Source: Polaribacter irgensii 23-P
Lineage (GTDB): Bacteria; Bacteroidota; Bacteroidia; Flavobacteriales; Flavobacteriaceae
DNA length: 64,000 bases
Assembly (NCBI RefSeq): GCF_000153225.1
Contig: NZ_CH724148.1
Coordinates: 314,640-378,639 of the forward strand
Direction of reading: 5' to 3'
Position 1 is the first letter of the stretch, and every line of letters starts with the position of its first letter. Of the stretch, positions 27,358 to 35,573 are shown piece by piece. The notes under the pieces were generated by a model that searched no databases, was not told the DNA's origin, and saw only the letters and a program-made list of their open reading frames with translations. A program made the translations under genes and the position numbers.

Positions 27358-28338
27358 ATGGAAAATGAATTTCTAAGCAACACTTCCATCATCTGTTATT
27401 CTGACAAGGAATTTGAAAAATCTAATTTTTCTGCTATTTCCGAAATAAATTTAAGTGAGCACCCGGCAGATGTAAAGTGGGTGAATACATATGGAATTAG
27501 ATTTCATGAATCTTTTAAAAAAGTAATCCAACAAAACAAATTAGACGACTTTTTAATAAAACTATTAGGAGATGAAGAACATCCAAATAAAGTAATTGTT
27601 TTAGACAATATACTATTTATATCGATCCGTGTACTTCTTACCAAGTCTAACCAATTAGAGTCTGAGCAAATAATTTTTATTGTTTCTGCAGATTTTCTCT
27701 GGTCTATTCAAGAGAGAAAAGGTGACTATTTCAACTGGATTCGCGAGCGACTCGTTGGGGACAAAGGAATCGTTAGAAAGAAAAAAACAGCCTATCTCTT
27801 ATTTTTATTATTAGAATCTATAATCGACAATTATCACGAAACCTACCAAGAAAATGCTGCATTAAATTCTGACAAATTGAACTCAGAAAACATAAAGCCA
27901 ACCCCTGAATTTACCTCCTTAGTAGAAAAAAGAAAACAGGAGCTTTTCAATTTTAAAAGAGCCACCATCAGTTTAAAAGATACGATTATTAAGATAGAAA
28001 AAATAGACATCGATGGTTCTGACACCAAATACTTTGGTGAATTAAAAGAGCAAACCAATAATCTAATTTCAAATATAGATTTTGAACTTCAAGAGTTAGA
28101 AAGTAAAATAAACTTAATTTTTAGTATTCAAGGGCATCGTTTAAACGAGGTAATGAAAACGCTTACGATTTTATCTGTTATTTTTATTCCGCTCACTTTT
28201 CTGGCGGGGATTTATGGTATGAATTTCGTTAACATTCCTGAACTAAAATCTAAAAATGGATACTTTCTTTTATTAGCCGTTATGGCTTTTGTTACCGTTA
28301 TTTCCGTGTGGTATTTTAAACGTAAAAAATGGTTTTAA
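27358..28338 (+). CDS. CorA-like Mg2+/divalent cation transporter
   Basis: A 326-residue 2-TM-GxN family protein. A soluble alpha/beta N-terminal domain is followed by a long helix and two C-terminal transmembrane segments, the first at about residues 270-288, ending in the signature YGMNF that lines the pore, and the second near 302-320. The positively charged tail KRKKWF is typical. CorA proteins move Mg2+ into the cytosol; a Co2+ or Zn2+ preference cannot be excluded. It is monocistronic. Confidence 0.92.
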   Translation: MENEFLSNTSIICYSDKEFEKSNFSAISEINLSEHPADVKWVNTYGIRFHESFKKVIQQNKLDDFLIKLLGDEEHPNKVIVLDNILFISIRVLLTKSNQLESEQIIFIVSADFLWSIQERKGDYFNWIRERLVGDKGIVRKKKTAYLLFLLLESIIDNYHETYQENAALNSDKLNSENIKPTPEFTSLVEKRKQELFNFKRATISLKDTIIKIEKIDIDGSDTKYFGELKEQTNNLISNIDFELQELESKINLIFSIQGHRLNEVMKTLTILSVIFIPLTFLAGIYGMNFVNIPELKSKNGYFLLLAVMAFVTVISVWYFKRKKWF

Positions 28339-28474
28339 CTTTTAACTTAATTATTAGAAAAAAGAGCATCTTTCTTTTATTTCTTTAAAAAAGCATGCGA
28401 TGCGTTTCAACCTTCTTAAACAGTCTTTCGTAAGAAAATGATCAGAGTTATTTAAACCAACCATTTAAAGTTTG

Positions 28475-28810
28475 GTGAAAATTGATTTAAAAATAGCTAT
28501 ACTTCCTATTGGAATAATTTGCGTTTCTGTATTGGCTAATCAAACTGGTTGCTGTTACATCTTAACGAATAAACGGATTCCTTTTCTAATTTTAATTATC
28601 GCATTGCACCGAGTGTACAAAGATACTTTTAGGCCCATGGAATAAAAGTATTGGAATCCTTTGATCCCCGCTATGTATGAGACCTATCCTCCTTCAAGAT
28701 CTATAAATTTTGAATATACATTCACGTTGGCTTTTTCAGCTTCTCTTAAAAAAAACAAAGAGAACATCAATACCAAACAGAAACGTTTAAAAGAAACCAA
28801 TTACGCATAG
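28475..28810 (+). pseudogene. Possible degenerate gene of unknown function
   Basis: The ~500 bp between the CorA-like gene and the cyclase hold no intact gene, but one frame is open from GTG 28475 to TAG 28808-28810 apart from a single TAA at 28643-28645. The first part reads a hydrophobic start (LKIAILPIGIICVSVLA), then RVYKDTFRPME; after the stop comes YWNPLIPAMYETYPPSRS and a lysine-rich tail. I do not recognise the family. The long near-open frame and ordinary codon content suggest a decayed gene, but chance cannot be ruled out. Confidence 0.3.
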
Positions 28811-28844
28811 AAATCACTGCTCCACTATTCGTTTTTGAAATACC

Positions 28845-29594
28845 TCATTTTATAATCTTATATAATACAGGCTTGCTTGGAGTGGCATCATTTTCAAATG
28901 GTGCAATCATTAAATTCAACAAATATTCCCCATCTTCAACCGCATTTGGAACGTAAATAAACTCTGTAATTGTAGCATCTAAGCGCACTATGCCAGCAGT
29001 ATTCCAAAATGCATTGTGCACTAACAATTGTCCGCCGTCTTTTTCTTTATCTACAGAAGGCAAGTCAATTAATAAATGTTTGATTCCTTTTTCACGCAAA
29101 TAGATAGCCGCTTCCTCCAGTAAATAGGGCGGATTTGTATTTGAGTACTGCATTGATTTCTTTTCTTTTAGATTTGGTATGGTCCGAATTACGATTGCAT
29201 CTCGTTTCTTATTTCGCAGCGCAGTTTTCAATTGTTTTTCAGAAATAACAAAGTCTTTTCCACTACTTTCTGGAGCAACTGTAACGACCTCTGCAACAAA
29301 GAAATAATGTTTTAAATTTTGATTTATAGAATGAAATTCTTCTGTAATATGTCCCACACATTCCGTGTGTGTAATGTGCGCATGTGGATTAAAATGAATG
29401 TTGTTAAAGTTGACCACCGCACCCTCTGACACCTTTGCAATTTCGCCATCGAAATCTACCGGAAATATTTTTGGCGCCCCAACATACCAGGCATTTACAT
29501 TTTCTTTTGATACATCTAATGCAATAGAAATATCTATGGGTTCAGAAACATCAATGGTAATTTTTCTAGAATTGTACTCTATAATTGCTTTCAT
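28845..29594 (-). CDS. Cyclase family protein (kynurenine formamidase-like)
   Basis: A 249-residue metal-dependent hydrolase of the cyclase/KynB fold. ATG 29594 (MKAIIEYNSRK) is chosen, since a TATCTTTG promoter element covers the region before it. The metal site motif, usually HxGTHxDxxxH, appears as HFNPHAHITHTECVGHI, with His in place of the usual HxGT pattern; other family features (DLPSVD, HNAFW) follow. The family includes arylformamidases and polyketide cyclases, so the substrate is not clear. It stands alone downstream of the hemW-like gene. Confidence 0.8.
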   Translation of the reverse strand: MKAIIEYNSRKITIDVSEPIDISIALDVSKENVNAWYVGAPKIFPVDFDGEIAKVSEGAVVNFNNIHFNPHAHITHTECVGHITEEFHSINQNLKHYFFVAEVVTVAPESSGKDFVISEKQLKTALRNKKRDAIVIRTIPNLKEKKSMQYSNTNPPYLLEEAAIYLREKGIKHLLIDLPSVDKEKDGGQLLVHNAFWNTAGIVRLDATITEFIYVPNAVEDGEYLLNLMIAPFENDATPSKPVLYKIIK

Positions 29595-29627
29595 GTTTCC
29601 TAAAATTAATTCTTTTTTGTTTGTGCA

Positions 29628-29635
29628 CAAAGATA
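29628..29635 (-). promoter_or_regulatory. -7 promoter element for the cyclase gene
   Basis: The minus strand reads TATCTTTG, a TAnnTTTG match, 33 bp before ATG 29594. It overlaps an upstream in-frame region, which argues against a longer protein. Confidence 0.5.
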
Positions 29636-29682
29636 AGTTTTAAACCCACAAAATGCTTCAGTTTCTATAGATTAGAGAAAAC

Positions 29683-30813
29683 CTATTCATTCAACATAAA
29701 AAGATCTGCAGCAATTCCATCAACGAGAAACCATCCTTTTTTTCTTGTTTTTAAAGTTCCATTTTCAACAAATAACAACGCTTCCTCAATGTGTTTTTTA
29801 GAATGTTTCTCTAAATAATTTAGATACTTTTCTCCAAATTTATCTTTAATTTTATCTAAAGAAACGCCCCACATAGTTCTCAAACCTGTCATCACGAACT
29901 CGTTGTAACGATCTGTAAGAGACAGAGTTTCTCTTTCGATTAGCAGTGCGTTTTCTTGGATAGCTTTAATATATTTGACATTATTTTTAACATTCCAACT
30001 GCGTTGTTTTCCATCAAAAGAGTGTGCAGAAGGTCCAATACCTAAATAAGCAACACCAAACCAATACGCAGAATTATTCTTACCAAAAAAACCTTCTTTC
30101 CCAAAACTAGACAATTCATAGTGGATAAAACCCGCAGTGGCCAACTCCTTCGTTAAAATCTGAAATTGTTGCTGTGTCTTTGTATCATCTACATTTTTAA
30201 TTTTCCCTTTTTCTATCATTGTTTTTAAAGCAGTATATGGCTCTACAACAAGTGCATAGCTAGAAATATGAGGAATTCCAAAACTCAGTGCTGTTTTTAT
30301 ATTTGTTCTCCATTCTTCGTTCGTACATCCAGGGATTCCATAAATTAAATCCAAAGAAATATTATCAAAATAACGTGTTGCTAATGCCAATGATTTCTTT
30401 GCCTCTGCGGCGTTGTGTGCACGATTCATTAACTTTAAATCCTTTTCAAAAAAGGATTGAACACCAATACTCAATCTATTTATTGGAGATTTAGAGAGTG
30501 CTATTAATTTTTCTTCGGATAAATCGTCGGGGTTTGCCTCTAACGTAATCTCTGGATTCTCTATCACTTCAAAATTTAGATATACCGCAGCTATTAATCC
30601 CCTAATTTCTTCAGTACTTAATACAGATGGTGTTCCTCCTCCAAAATAAATAGTTTCTATAATGGCACCTTTTAGTTCCTCTTTTCGCAACTTTATTTCT
30701 CTTACTAGAGAAACAAGCATCTCTTCTTTTTTCTTTAAAGAAGTAGAAAAATGAAAATCACAATAAAAACATGCTTGTTTACAAAATGGTATGTGAATAT
30801 AGATGCCTGCCAT
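29683..30813 (-). CDS. hemW: HemW-like radical SAM protein (coproporphyrinogen III oxidase-like)
   Basis: A 376-residue radical SAM protein. The 4Fe-4S motif CKQACFYCDF (CxxxCxxC) begins at residue 11, preceded by the typical IYIHIPFC, and followed by FGGGTPS and RLSIGVQSF. A fourth-cluster cysteine that distinguishes true HemN is not apparent, so the heme chaperone HemW is the better call than the oxygen-independent oxidase. Its ATG shares one base with the ruvC stop, so the two genes are translationally coupled. Confidence 0.92.
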   Translation of the reverse strand: MAGIYIHIPFCKQACFYCDFHFSTSLKKKEEMLVSLVREIKLRKEELKGAIIETIYFGGGTPSVLSTEEIRGLIAAVYLNFEVIENPEITLEANPDDLSEEKLIALSKSPINRLSIGVQSFFEKDLKLMNRAHNAAEAKKSLALATRYFDNISLDLIYGIPGCTNEEWRTNIKTALSFGIPHISSYALVVEPYTALKTMIEKGKIKNVDDTKTQQQFQILTKELATAGFIHYELSSFGKEGFFGKNNSAYWFGVAYLGIGPSAHSFDGKQRSWNVKNNVKYIKAIQENALLIERETLSLTDRYNEFVMTGLRTMWGVSLDKIKDKFGEKYLNYLEKHSKKHIEEALLFVENGTLKTRKKGWFLVDGIAADLFMLNE

Positions 30814-31370
30814 TACTTTTTAACTCGTTTTTCGTTTTCTTTCACAAAACTCGTCCACCCTGAATAATTTTTACCTCCAACTACTTTCCCTGAATTATAA
30901 AAATGACACACAGCCGCCGCTAGACCATCTGTAGCATCTAAGTTTTTGGGCAAAGTTTTTAGATTTAATAAAGATTTCAACATCATTGCGACTTGTTCTT
31001 TACTGGCATTTCCATTTCCCGTAACGGCCATTTTTATTTTCTTTGGAAGGTATTCTGTAATCGGAATTTCGCGTGACAAGCCCGCAGCCATGGCCACTCC
31101 TTGTGCTCTGCCTAATTTTAGCATTGACTGCACATTTTTACCAAAAAAGGGAGCTTCAATTGCAATTTCGTCAGGGTTATAGGTATCTATTAATTCGATC
31201 GTTCTCTCGAATATTAATTTTAATTTTAAATAATGATCATCGTATTTTTTTAGCATCAGTTCATTCATTTGAATAAACTCCATCTTCTTTCCAATAACCT
31301 TTATCAAACCAAAACCCATGATGGTGGTTCCTGGATCTATCCCTAAAATAATTTTTTCTATTTTCACCAT
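30813..31370 (-). CDS. ruvC: Holliday junction resolvase RuvC
   Basis: A 185-residue endonuclease that cuts Holliday junctions in the RuvABC pathway. ATG 31370 ([14 protein letters not shown]) is chosen because it gives the normal family N-terminus; the open frame further upstream has no family similarity. The catalytic acidic residues are seen in GIDPGT (Asp), IEAPF (Glu) and the late [11 protein letters not shown] (Asp pair). The start of hemW overlaps its stop by one base. Confidence 0.96.
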   Translation of the reverse strand: MVKIEKIILGIDPGTTIMGFGLIKVIGKKMEFIQMNELMLKKYDDHYLKLKLIFERTIELIDTYNPDEIAIEAPFFGKNVQSMLKLGRAQGVAMAAGLSREIPITEYLPKKIKMAVTGNGNASKEQVAMMLKSLLNLKTLPKNLDATDGLAAAVCHFYNSGKVVGGKNYSGWTSFVKENEKRVKK

Positions 31371-31562
31371 AAATCTATCTAAAAGTACCGCAAGAAAAAC
31401 CAAACTTTTACACCTGTATTGCCTTCTTATTTCTATTTCTAAAAGCATCAATTATAACTGACCACAGCTTACTTCATTCTTTGATTGCTTACAAAACTCA
31501 GGGTTTTCTTTATCTCTTATCGATGTCTGTAATTTACCGCCCCGAAAGTAAGCCCCTGAAAT

Positions 31563-31694
31563 TTAAAATAAAGCTTCTAAAATAGCTTCCATTTTAAACC
31601 ATAATAGTATTGCCAATCCCAATAGCGCGATAAAAAGAAGCCCTTTTGTAGGTTTCGCTTCTTTTTTTCTACCAAACTTTCTTCTGAATTCCAT
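31563..31694 (-). CDS. Small single-span membrane protein, unknown function
   Basis: A 43-residue gene, ATG 31694 to TAA. It has a very basic N-terminus (MEFRRKFGRKKEAKPTKG), one hydrophobic segment (LLFIALLGLAILLWF, about 19-33) and a short acidic tail (KMEAILEALF). The positive-inside rule predicts the N-terminus in the cytosol. It fills the 387-bp space between ruvC and mnmD, on the same strand. The rest of that space (31371-31562) shows nothing recognisable. Support comes from codon use and plausible topology; I know no named family. Confidence 0.6.
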   Translation of the reverse strand: MEFRRKFGRKKEAKPTKGLLFIALLGLAILLWFKMEAILEALF

Positions 31695-31757
31695 TTATTG
31701 TATTGTTTAAATGTACATAAATAAGCGATTAACCACCCATATAAAATTGGCACCTCG

Positions 31758-32435
31758 TTAAGAAGCGCTTTTCTTAGTAGCTCTTAACATTTCTCTTTTT
31801 CCAGGAGGTCCTGGAATTCGTTCTACAATAAAACCAACTGCCTGCATGGCTCTTCTTGCGCTGCCTTTGGCACAATAAGTAACCAAGACTCCATCTTTTC
31901 TAATCGCATCAAACATCTTTAAAAAAATGGCTTCTGTCCACAATTCTGGTTGATTTTTCGCTCCAAAAGCGTCAAAATAAATCAAATCAAATGCCTCTTT
32001 ATCCGTAATGTCTTGAAAAAATTGTTTTCGCTTTGTAAGTTGAAATTCTTTAGAAATTTCCTGTTTCTCTTCCCAAGGTAGCGCGTGCATTTTATCAAAA
32101 ATATCTTGATCTGCGGTCGCTTTTAATTCCTCAACATAATTCAATTTTAAGACCTCTGCTGCTGCAACAGGATATGCTTCAACGCCAACATAGTCAATCT
32201 CTACTTTTTTATCCCTACCTTCTAGAAAAGTAATAAATGTATTTAAACCCGTACCGAAACCGATTTCTAAGATTTCGATTTTTTTAGCACTAGTGGAAAC
32301 TATATCTAAACCAGCACGTAAAAAAACATGATATGCTTCTTGGATAGCCCCGTGTTTAGAATGATATTGCTCGTCCCAATCGGGTAAATGAATGGTGGTA
32401 GAACCGTCTGATGTAATTAAAATTTCTCTCTTCAA
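31758..32435 (-). CDS. mnmD: tRNA 5-methylaminomethyl-2-thiouridine methyltransferase MnmD
   Basis: A 225-residue SAM-dependent methyltransferase that performs the last step of mnm5s2U34 synthesis in tRNA anticodons, corresponding to the methyltransferase half of MnmC. The N-terminus TSDGSTTIHLPDWDEQYHS, the SAM loop EIGFGTGLN, and FDAFGAKNQPELW and VTYCAKG are specific to this family. The start is TTG at 32433-32435; the next Met is deep inside the domain. A TAAATTTG element only 11-18 bp upstream predicts an almost leaderless transcript. The FAD-oxidase half is absent, normal outside proteobacteria. Confidence 0.95.
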   Translation of the reverse strand: MKREILITSDGSTTIHLPDWDEQYHSKHGAIQEAYHVFLRAGLDIVSTSAKKIEILEIGFGTGLNTFITFLEGRDKKVEIDYVGVEAYPVAAAEVLKLNYVEELKATADQDIFDKMHALPWEEKQEISKEFQLTKRKQFFQDITDKEAFDLIYFDAFGAKNQPELWTEAIFLKMFDAIRKDGVLVTYCAKGSARRAMQAVGFIVERIPGPPGKREMLRATKKSAS

Positions 32436-32445
32436 AACTATTAAA

Positions 32446-32453
32446 CAAATTTA
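32446..32453 (-). promoter_or_regulatory. -7 promoter element for mnmD
   Basis: The minus strand reads TAAATTTG, 10 bp before the TTG start, implying a leader of only a few bases. Confidence 0.5.
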
Positions 32454-32511
32454 TGAAGTCCCTGGAATAGAACCCTCGTTAGTATAGAATGTACTTACAT
32501 TGTAATTCCTG

Positions 32512-33021
32512 TTATTTTACGTTCAGTAAAACACCACTAGCCTCAAAAGAAAACTCCTTTCTAACCCTTATAATTTTTGATATTTCCTCTTCAGACTTTC
32601 CGGCATCTTCGGCATAATGACGCAATTCGTCTACAGATGTAATTTTTAAGAATGCCTTTCCTGAAACAATAACTTTTTCTCCTGTGGCATCTAAAGGCAG
32701 AAAAAAGCCGTAATCTTTAAAGCGAACCATCGTTTCTGCAGTTGCTCCTAAAGGCAACTTCATCCAACAACCTTTCTTAGTACACAACGCTTTAATAGTA
32801 CTTGAAAATTTCACAAGTGCCGTATCTCCAAAATGCATGTTTTCAAATTTCGCAAACATTTCTGTAGAACTCATCGCGTTGTCCTCTGTTATTTTCTCTC
32901 CAAAAGAGGCAAATTTTAGTTGATTTGAAGAAGGTGGTATCGTTATACTTTCTTTTTTGTTCTGTTTACAAGCTGAAAGACTAAAGAGTAGAACAAGGCA
33001 GTAACCAATAACTAATTTCAT
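32512..33021 (-). CDS. DUF4920 domain lipoprotein
   Basis: A 169-residue lipoprotein (MKLVIGYCLVLLFSLSAC lipobox) carrying one DUF4920 domain, an OB-like module of Bacteroidota. Family features include FGEKI at the domain start, CTKKGCWMKL with two cysteines, VRFKDYGFFLPLD, and the RHYAEDAGKSEEEI stretch. Function is unknown; the Cys-x4-Cys could hold a metal. A TATATTTG promoter element lies 26 bp upstream of the ATG. Confidence 0.85.
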   Translation of the reverse strand: MKLVIGYCLVLLFSLSACKQNKKESITIPPSSNQLKFASFGEKITEDNAMSSTEMFAKFENMHFGDTALVKFSSTIKALCTKKGCWMKLPLGATAETMVRFKDYGFFLPLDATGEKVIVSGKAFLKITSVDELRHYAEDAGKSEEEISKIIRVRKEFSFEASGVLLNVK

Positions 33022-33046
33022 GAGTATTGTATTTAAACATTGCCTA

Positions 33047-33054
33047 CAAATATA
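33047..33054 (-). promoter_or_regulatory. -7 promoter element for the DUF4920 gene
   Basis: The minus strand reads TATATTTG (TAnnTTTG), 25 bp upstream of ATG 33021, divergent from the ilvE promoter 55 bp away. Confidence 0.55.
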
Positions 33055-33109
33055 ATAAATTTAACAGCAAAACGCCGATTTATATATTCCTTACGATGAA
33101 TAAATTATG

Positions 33110-33117
33110 TACATTTG
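33110..33117 (+). promoter_or_regulatory. -7 promoter element for ilvE
   Basis: TACATTTG matches TAnnTTTG and lies 24 bp upstream of ATG 33142. Confidence 0.6.
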
Positions 33118-33141
33118 TACTCGAATTTAATACAATAAAAT

Positions 33142-34197
33142 ATGAGCGCTACCATAGAAATCACACGTATAGAAAAGTCTAAAATAGCATCTGTAGATTT
33201 TAACAATCTGCCCTTTGGAAGTGTTTTTTCTGACCACATGCTTACTTGCACCTATAAAAACGGGAAATGGGAAAGCCCTGTTATTGTTCCTTACGCTCCG
33301 ATCGCTTTAGACCCTTCTGCTAAGATTTTTCATTATGGACAATCTATTTTTGAAGGAATGAAAGCCTACAAGGATGCCAAAGGAAACACCTTATTATTTC
33401 GACCTTTAGAAAACTGTAAGCGTTTAAATAAATCTGCAGAGCGCTTGGTAATTCCTCAAATTCCTGAGGACGTTTTTATGCAAGGTCTAAAAGAATTGCT
33501 AAAAGTAGACGACGCTTGGATTCCTACAAATGAAGGAAGCTCTTTGTACATAAGACCTTTTATGTTTGCCTCAGGCAACGGGTTTCATGCATCTCCCGCA
33601 GATGAATATAAATTAATGATCTGTACTGCGCCCTCTGGTGCTTACTTTGCAGGAAAAGTAAACGTTTTAATTGAAGAGAAATATGCGCGTGCCGCAAATG
33701 GTGGTGTTGGCTTTGCGAAAGCAGGTGGTAATTATGCGGCGCAATTTTACCCTACACAATTGGCGATTGAAAAAGGCTACAACCAAGTAATTTGGACAGA
33801 CGATAATACGCACGAATACATCGAAGAGGCGGGCGCAATGAATATTTTTGTTAGAATCAATGACACCTTGCTAACAAGCCCAACAAACGATCGAATTTTA
33901 GACGGCATCACACGTAAAAGTATACTTCAACTTGCCGAGGATTTAGACATCGCTGTTGAAGTAAGAAAAATATCTGTTGCAGAAGTCGTTATAGCCGCTC
34001 AGTCTGGCACTTTGAAAGAAATGTTTGGAACTGGAACTGCCGCGGTAATTTCGCCAATTACTGGCTTTGGATTTCAAGAAAAAGACTATGAGCTACCAAC
34101 ATTAGAAATGCCTTTTGCAAGCATTCTGAAAAAAGCAATTACTGATATTCAAACAAATAAATCTGAAGACCTCCACGGTTGGAGAGTTCAACTATAA
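33142..34197 (+). CDS. ilvE: Branched-chain amino acid aminotransferase
   Basis: A 351-residue class IV PLP-dependent transaminase that interconverts Leu, Ile and Val with their 2-oxo acids. Signature segments include FHYGQSIFEGMKAYK, RPLENCKRLNKSAERL, the active-site Lys region GGVGFAKAGGNYAAQF, EEAGAMNIFV and GTAAVISPI. This is the long IlvE type (about 350 residues) related to eukaryotic BCAT. The gene has its own promoter and is followed by a strong terminator at 34214, so it is monocistronic. Confidence 0.96.
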   Translation: MSATIEITRIEKSKIASVDFNNLPFGSVFSDHMLTCTYKNGKWESPVIVPYAPIALDPSAKIFHYGQSIFEGMKAYKDAKGNTLLFRPLENCKRLNKSAERLVIPQIPEDVFMQGLKELLKVDDAWIPTNEGSSLYIRPFMFASGNGFHASPADEYKLMICTAPSGAYFAGKVNVLIEEKYARAANGGVGFAKAGGNYAAQFYPTQLAIEKGYNQVIWTDDNTHEYIEEAGAMNIFVRINDTLLTSPTNDRILDGITRKSILQLAEDLDIAVEVRKISVAEVVIAAQSGTLKEMFGTGTAAVISPITGFGFQEKDYELPTLEMPFASILKKAITDIQTNKSEDLHGWRVQL

Positions 34198-34213
34198 AAA
34201 AACATCCATTCTA

Positions 34214-34245
34214 AAAGCATCAATTTATATTGGTGCTTTTTTTTT
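34214..34245 (+). terminator. Intrinsic terminator after ilvE
   Basis: AAAGCATCAAT (34214-34224) pairs with ATTGGTGCTTT (from 34229) with one G-T pair, and is followed by nine T residues. Confidence 0.8.
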
Positions 34246-34265
34246 ATCTTTAGTTTTTGCTTTTT

Positions 34266-35210
34266 ATGACAAAACAACTTTTACTTGTTTTTTGTTTTTC
34301 TTTATTGTGCCGCAACACAGCAATAGAATTAAATAAAAAAACATCCTTATCTAAACAGTATATTACCGTTTTAGGAATTGCACAAGATGCAGGTTACCCC
34401 CATATTGGTTGTCAAAAGTCCTGTTGTACAAACTTCTATGAAGGCAAGTATAAAAAACAAAAAGTAGTTTCTTTAGGGTTGGTAGATACTGAAAATAAAC
34501 AAAAATGGTTGTTTGAAGCAACTCCAGACATTGCGACACAATTAGCTGATTTAGAACAAAATCACTTAAAGACAAATGAGCTCATTGATGGTATCTTTTT
34601 AACACATGCTCACATTGGTCACTATACTGGATTAATGTATTTCGGAAAAGAAGCACTAGGTCAAAAAGAGACTAAAGTATTTGCAATGCCAAAAATGCGG
34701 ACATATTTGACTAAAAATGGCCCTTGGAGTCAACTCGTAAAGTTGAGAAATATTGTTTTTAATAAGCTACAAGCGGATTCGACACTTGTCTTAAATAACA
34801 AATTAAAAGTAACTCCTTTTTTAGTGCCCCATAGGGACGAATTTTCTGAGACCATTGGCTATAAAATTGAAGGAATGCACAAAACAGCTTTATTTATTCC
34901 TGATATAGACAAATGGGAGAAATGGAAAAAAAATATTGTTATAGAAGTTAAAAAAGTAGACTACGCGTTTTTAGACGCTACCTTTTTTCAAGATGGTGAA
35001 GTTGATAGGCCCATGGCCAAAATCCCGCATCCCTTTATTGAAGAGACGATGCGCTTATTTAAAAAAGAAGCTATTTCAATAAAAAATAAGATTTACTTTA
35101 TTCATTTTAATCATACCAATCCAGCATTACAAAAACTTTCGAACGAAAAAGCCATTGCTCAAAAATTAGGTTTTAATTTTGCTATTGAAGGCATGCGCCT
35201 CGACTTGTAA
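34266..35210 (+). CDS. MBL-fold metallo-hydrolase, PqqB-like
   Basis: A 314-residue metallo-beta-lactamase fold protein. ATG 34266 is chosen over a TTG upstream. An N-terminal hydrophobic stretch (QLLLVFCFSLLC) suggests export, perhaps as a lipoprotein (Cys near 15). The zinc motif is HAHIGHYTG (HxHxGH), with later His and Asp ligands in VPHRDEF and FIPDID, and FIHFNHTNP near the end. It resembles PqqB, including a Cys cluster (GCQKSCC) after the GIAQDAGYPH start of the fold. No other pqq gene is in the window, so a role in PQQ synthesis should not be assumed. Confidence 0.85.
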   Translation: MTKQLLLVFCFSLLCRNTAIELNKKTSLSKQYITVLGIAQDAGYPHIGCQKSCCTNFYEGKYKKQKVVSLGLVDTENKQKWLFEATPDIATQLADLEQNHLKTNELIDGIFLTHAHIGHYTGLMYFGKEALGQKETKVFAMPKMRTYLTKNGPWSQLVKLRNIVFNKLQADSTLVLNNKLKVTPFLVPHRDEFSETIGYKIEGMHKTALFIPDIDKWEKWKKNIVIEVKKVDYAFLDATFFQDGEVDRPMAKIPHPFIEETMRLFKKEAISIKNKIYFIHFNHTNPALQKLSNEKAIAQKLGFNFAIEGMRLDL

Positions 35211-35248
35211 TCTTTAAACAGTCTGTTTATAATTGATAATACTCACCT

Positions 35249-35572
35249 ATGAATAATCCTAAAAATAGTTATTTTACTTTTTCACTTGTGATGCTTTTAG
35301 CACTTGTTTTTTATAAATGCCGGACAAAAAAAGAAACTGCCTATAAAAATTTTACATACAATGAAAAGTATCTTTTTAACACAAATCTAAAAAAACAACA
35401 ATCTAATATTCTTTATCTTTTAGATGGAAAAAAGATTTCTTCAGTCATAATGGGAGAAATAAACCCTGACAGCGTCTCTTCTATGCATGTAATAAAAGAC
35501 GCAGAAAAAATAAAAACATACACGCAAGAACAGTACAACAGTATTCTTCTCATTCACTTAAAAAAACAATAA
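35249..35572 (+). CDS. Small exported protein with a TonB-plug-like 'DGK' motif
   Basis: A 107-residue protein with an N-terminal hydrophobic segment (about 9-21) ending in Cys 24, which suggests a membrane or lipid anchor. The C-terminal half reads LLDGKKIS, then EINPDSVSSMHVIKDAEKI, then YTQEQYNSILLIHLKK. This follows the pattern D-G-K...I-P-D-x-I-x-S...V-x-K-D...Y...G-V-I-x-I-x-x-K seen in the plug domain of SusC/TonB receptors and at the C-terminus of many Bacteroidota M56 proteins. Here it stands alone. It precedes the DUF1684 gene by 1 bp and they are probably co-transcribed. Function is unknown. Confidence 0.65.
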   Translation: MNNPKNSYFTFSLVMLLALVFYKCRTKKETAYKNFTYNEKYLFNTNLKKQQSNILYLLDGKKISSVIMGEINPDSVSSMHVIKDAEKIKTYTQEQYNSILLIHLKKQ

Positions 35573-35573
35573 A

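Noticed and set aside
31371-31451. Extended RuvC N-terminus
   Set aside because: RuvC begins with the IILGIDPGT strand; the extension has no counterpart in the family.
31470-31560. CAGGG and CCCCTGAA near the ruvC upstream region as further regulator sites
   Set aside because: They are isolated short matches without the palindrome or helical spacing; chance is the simpler explanation.
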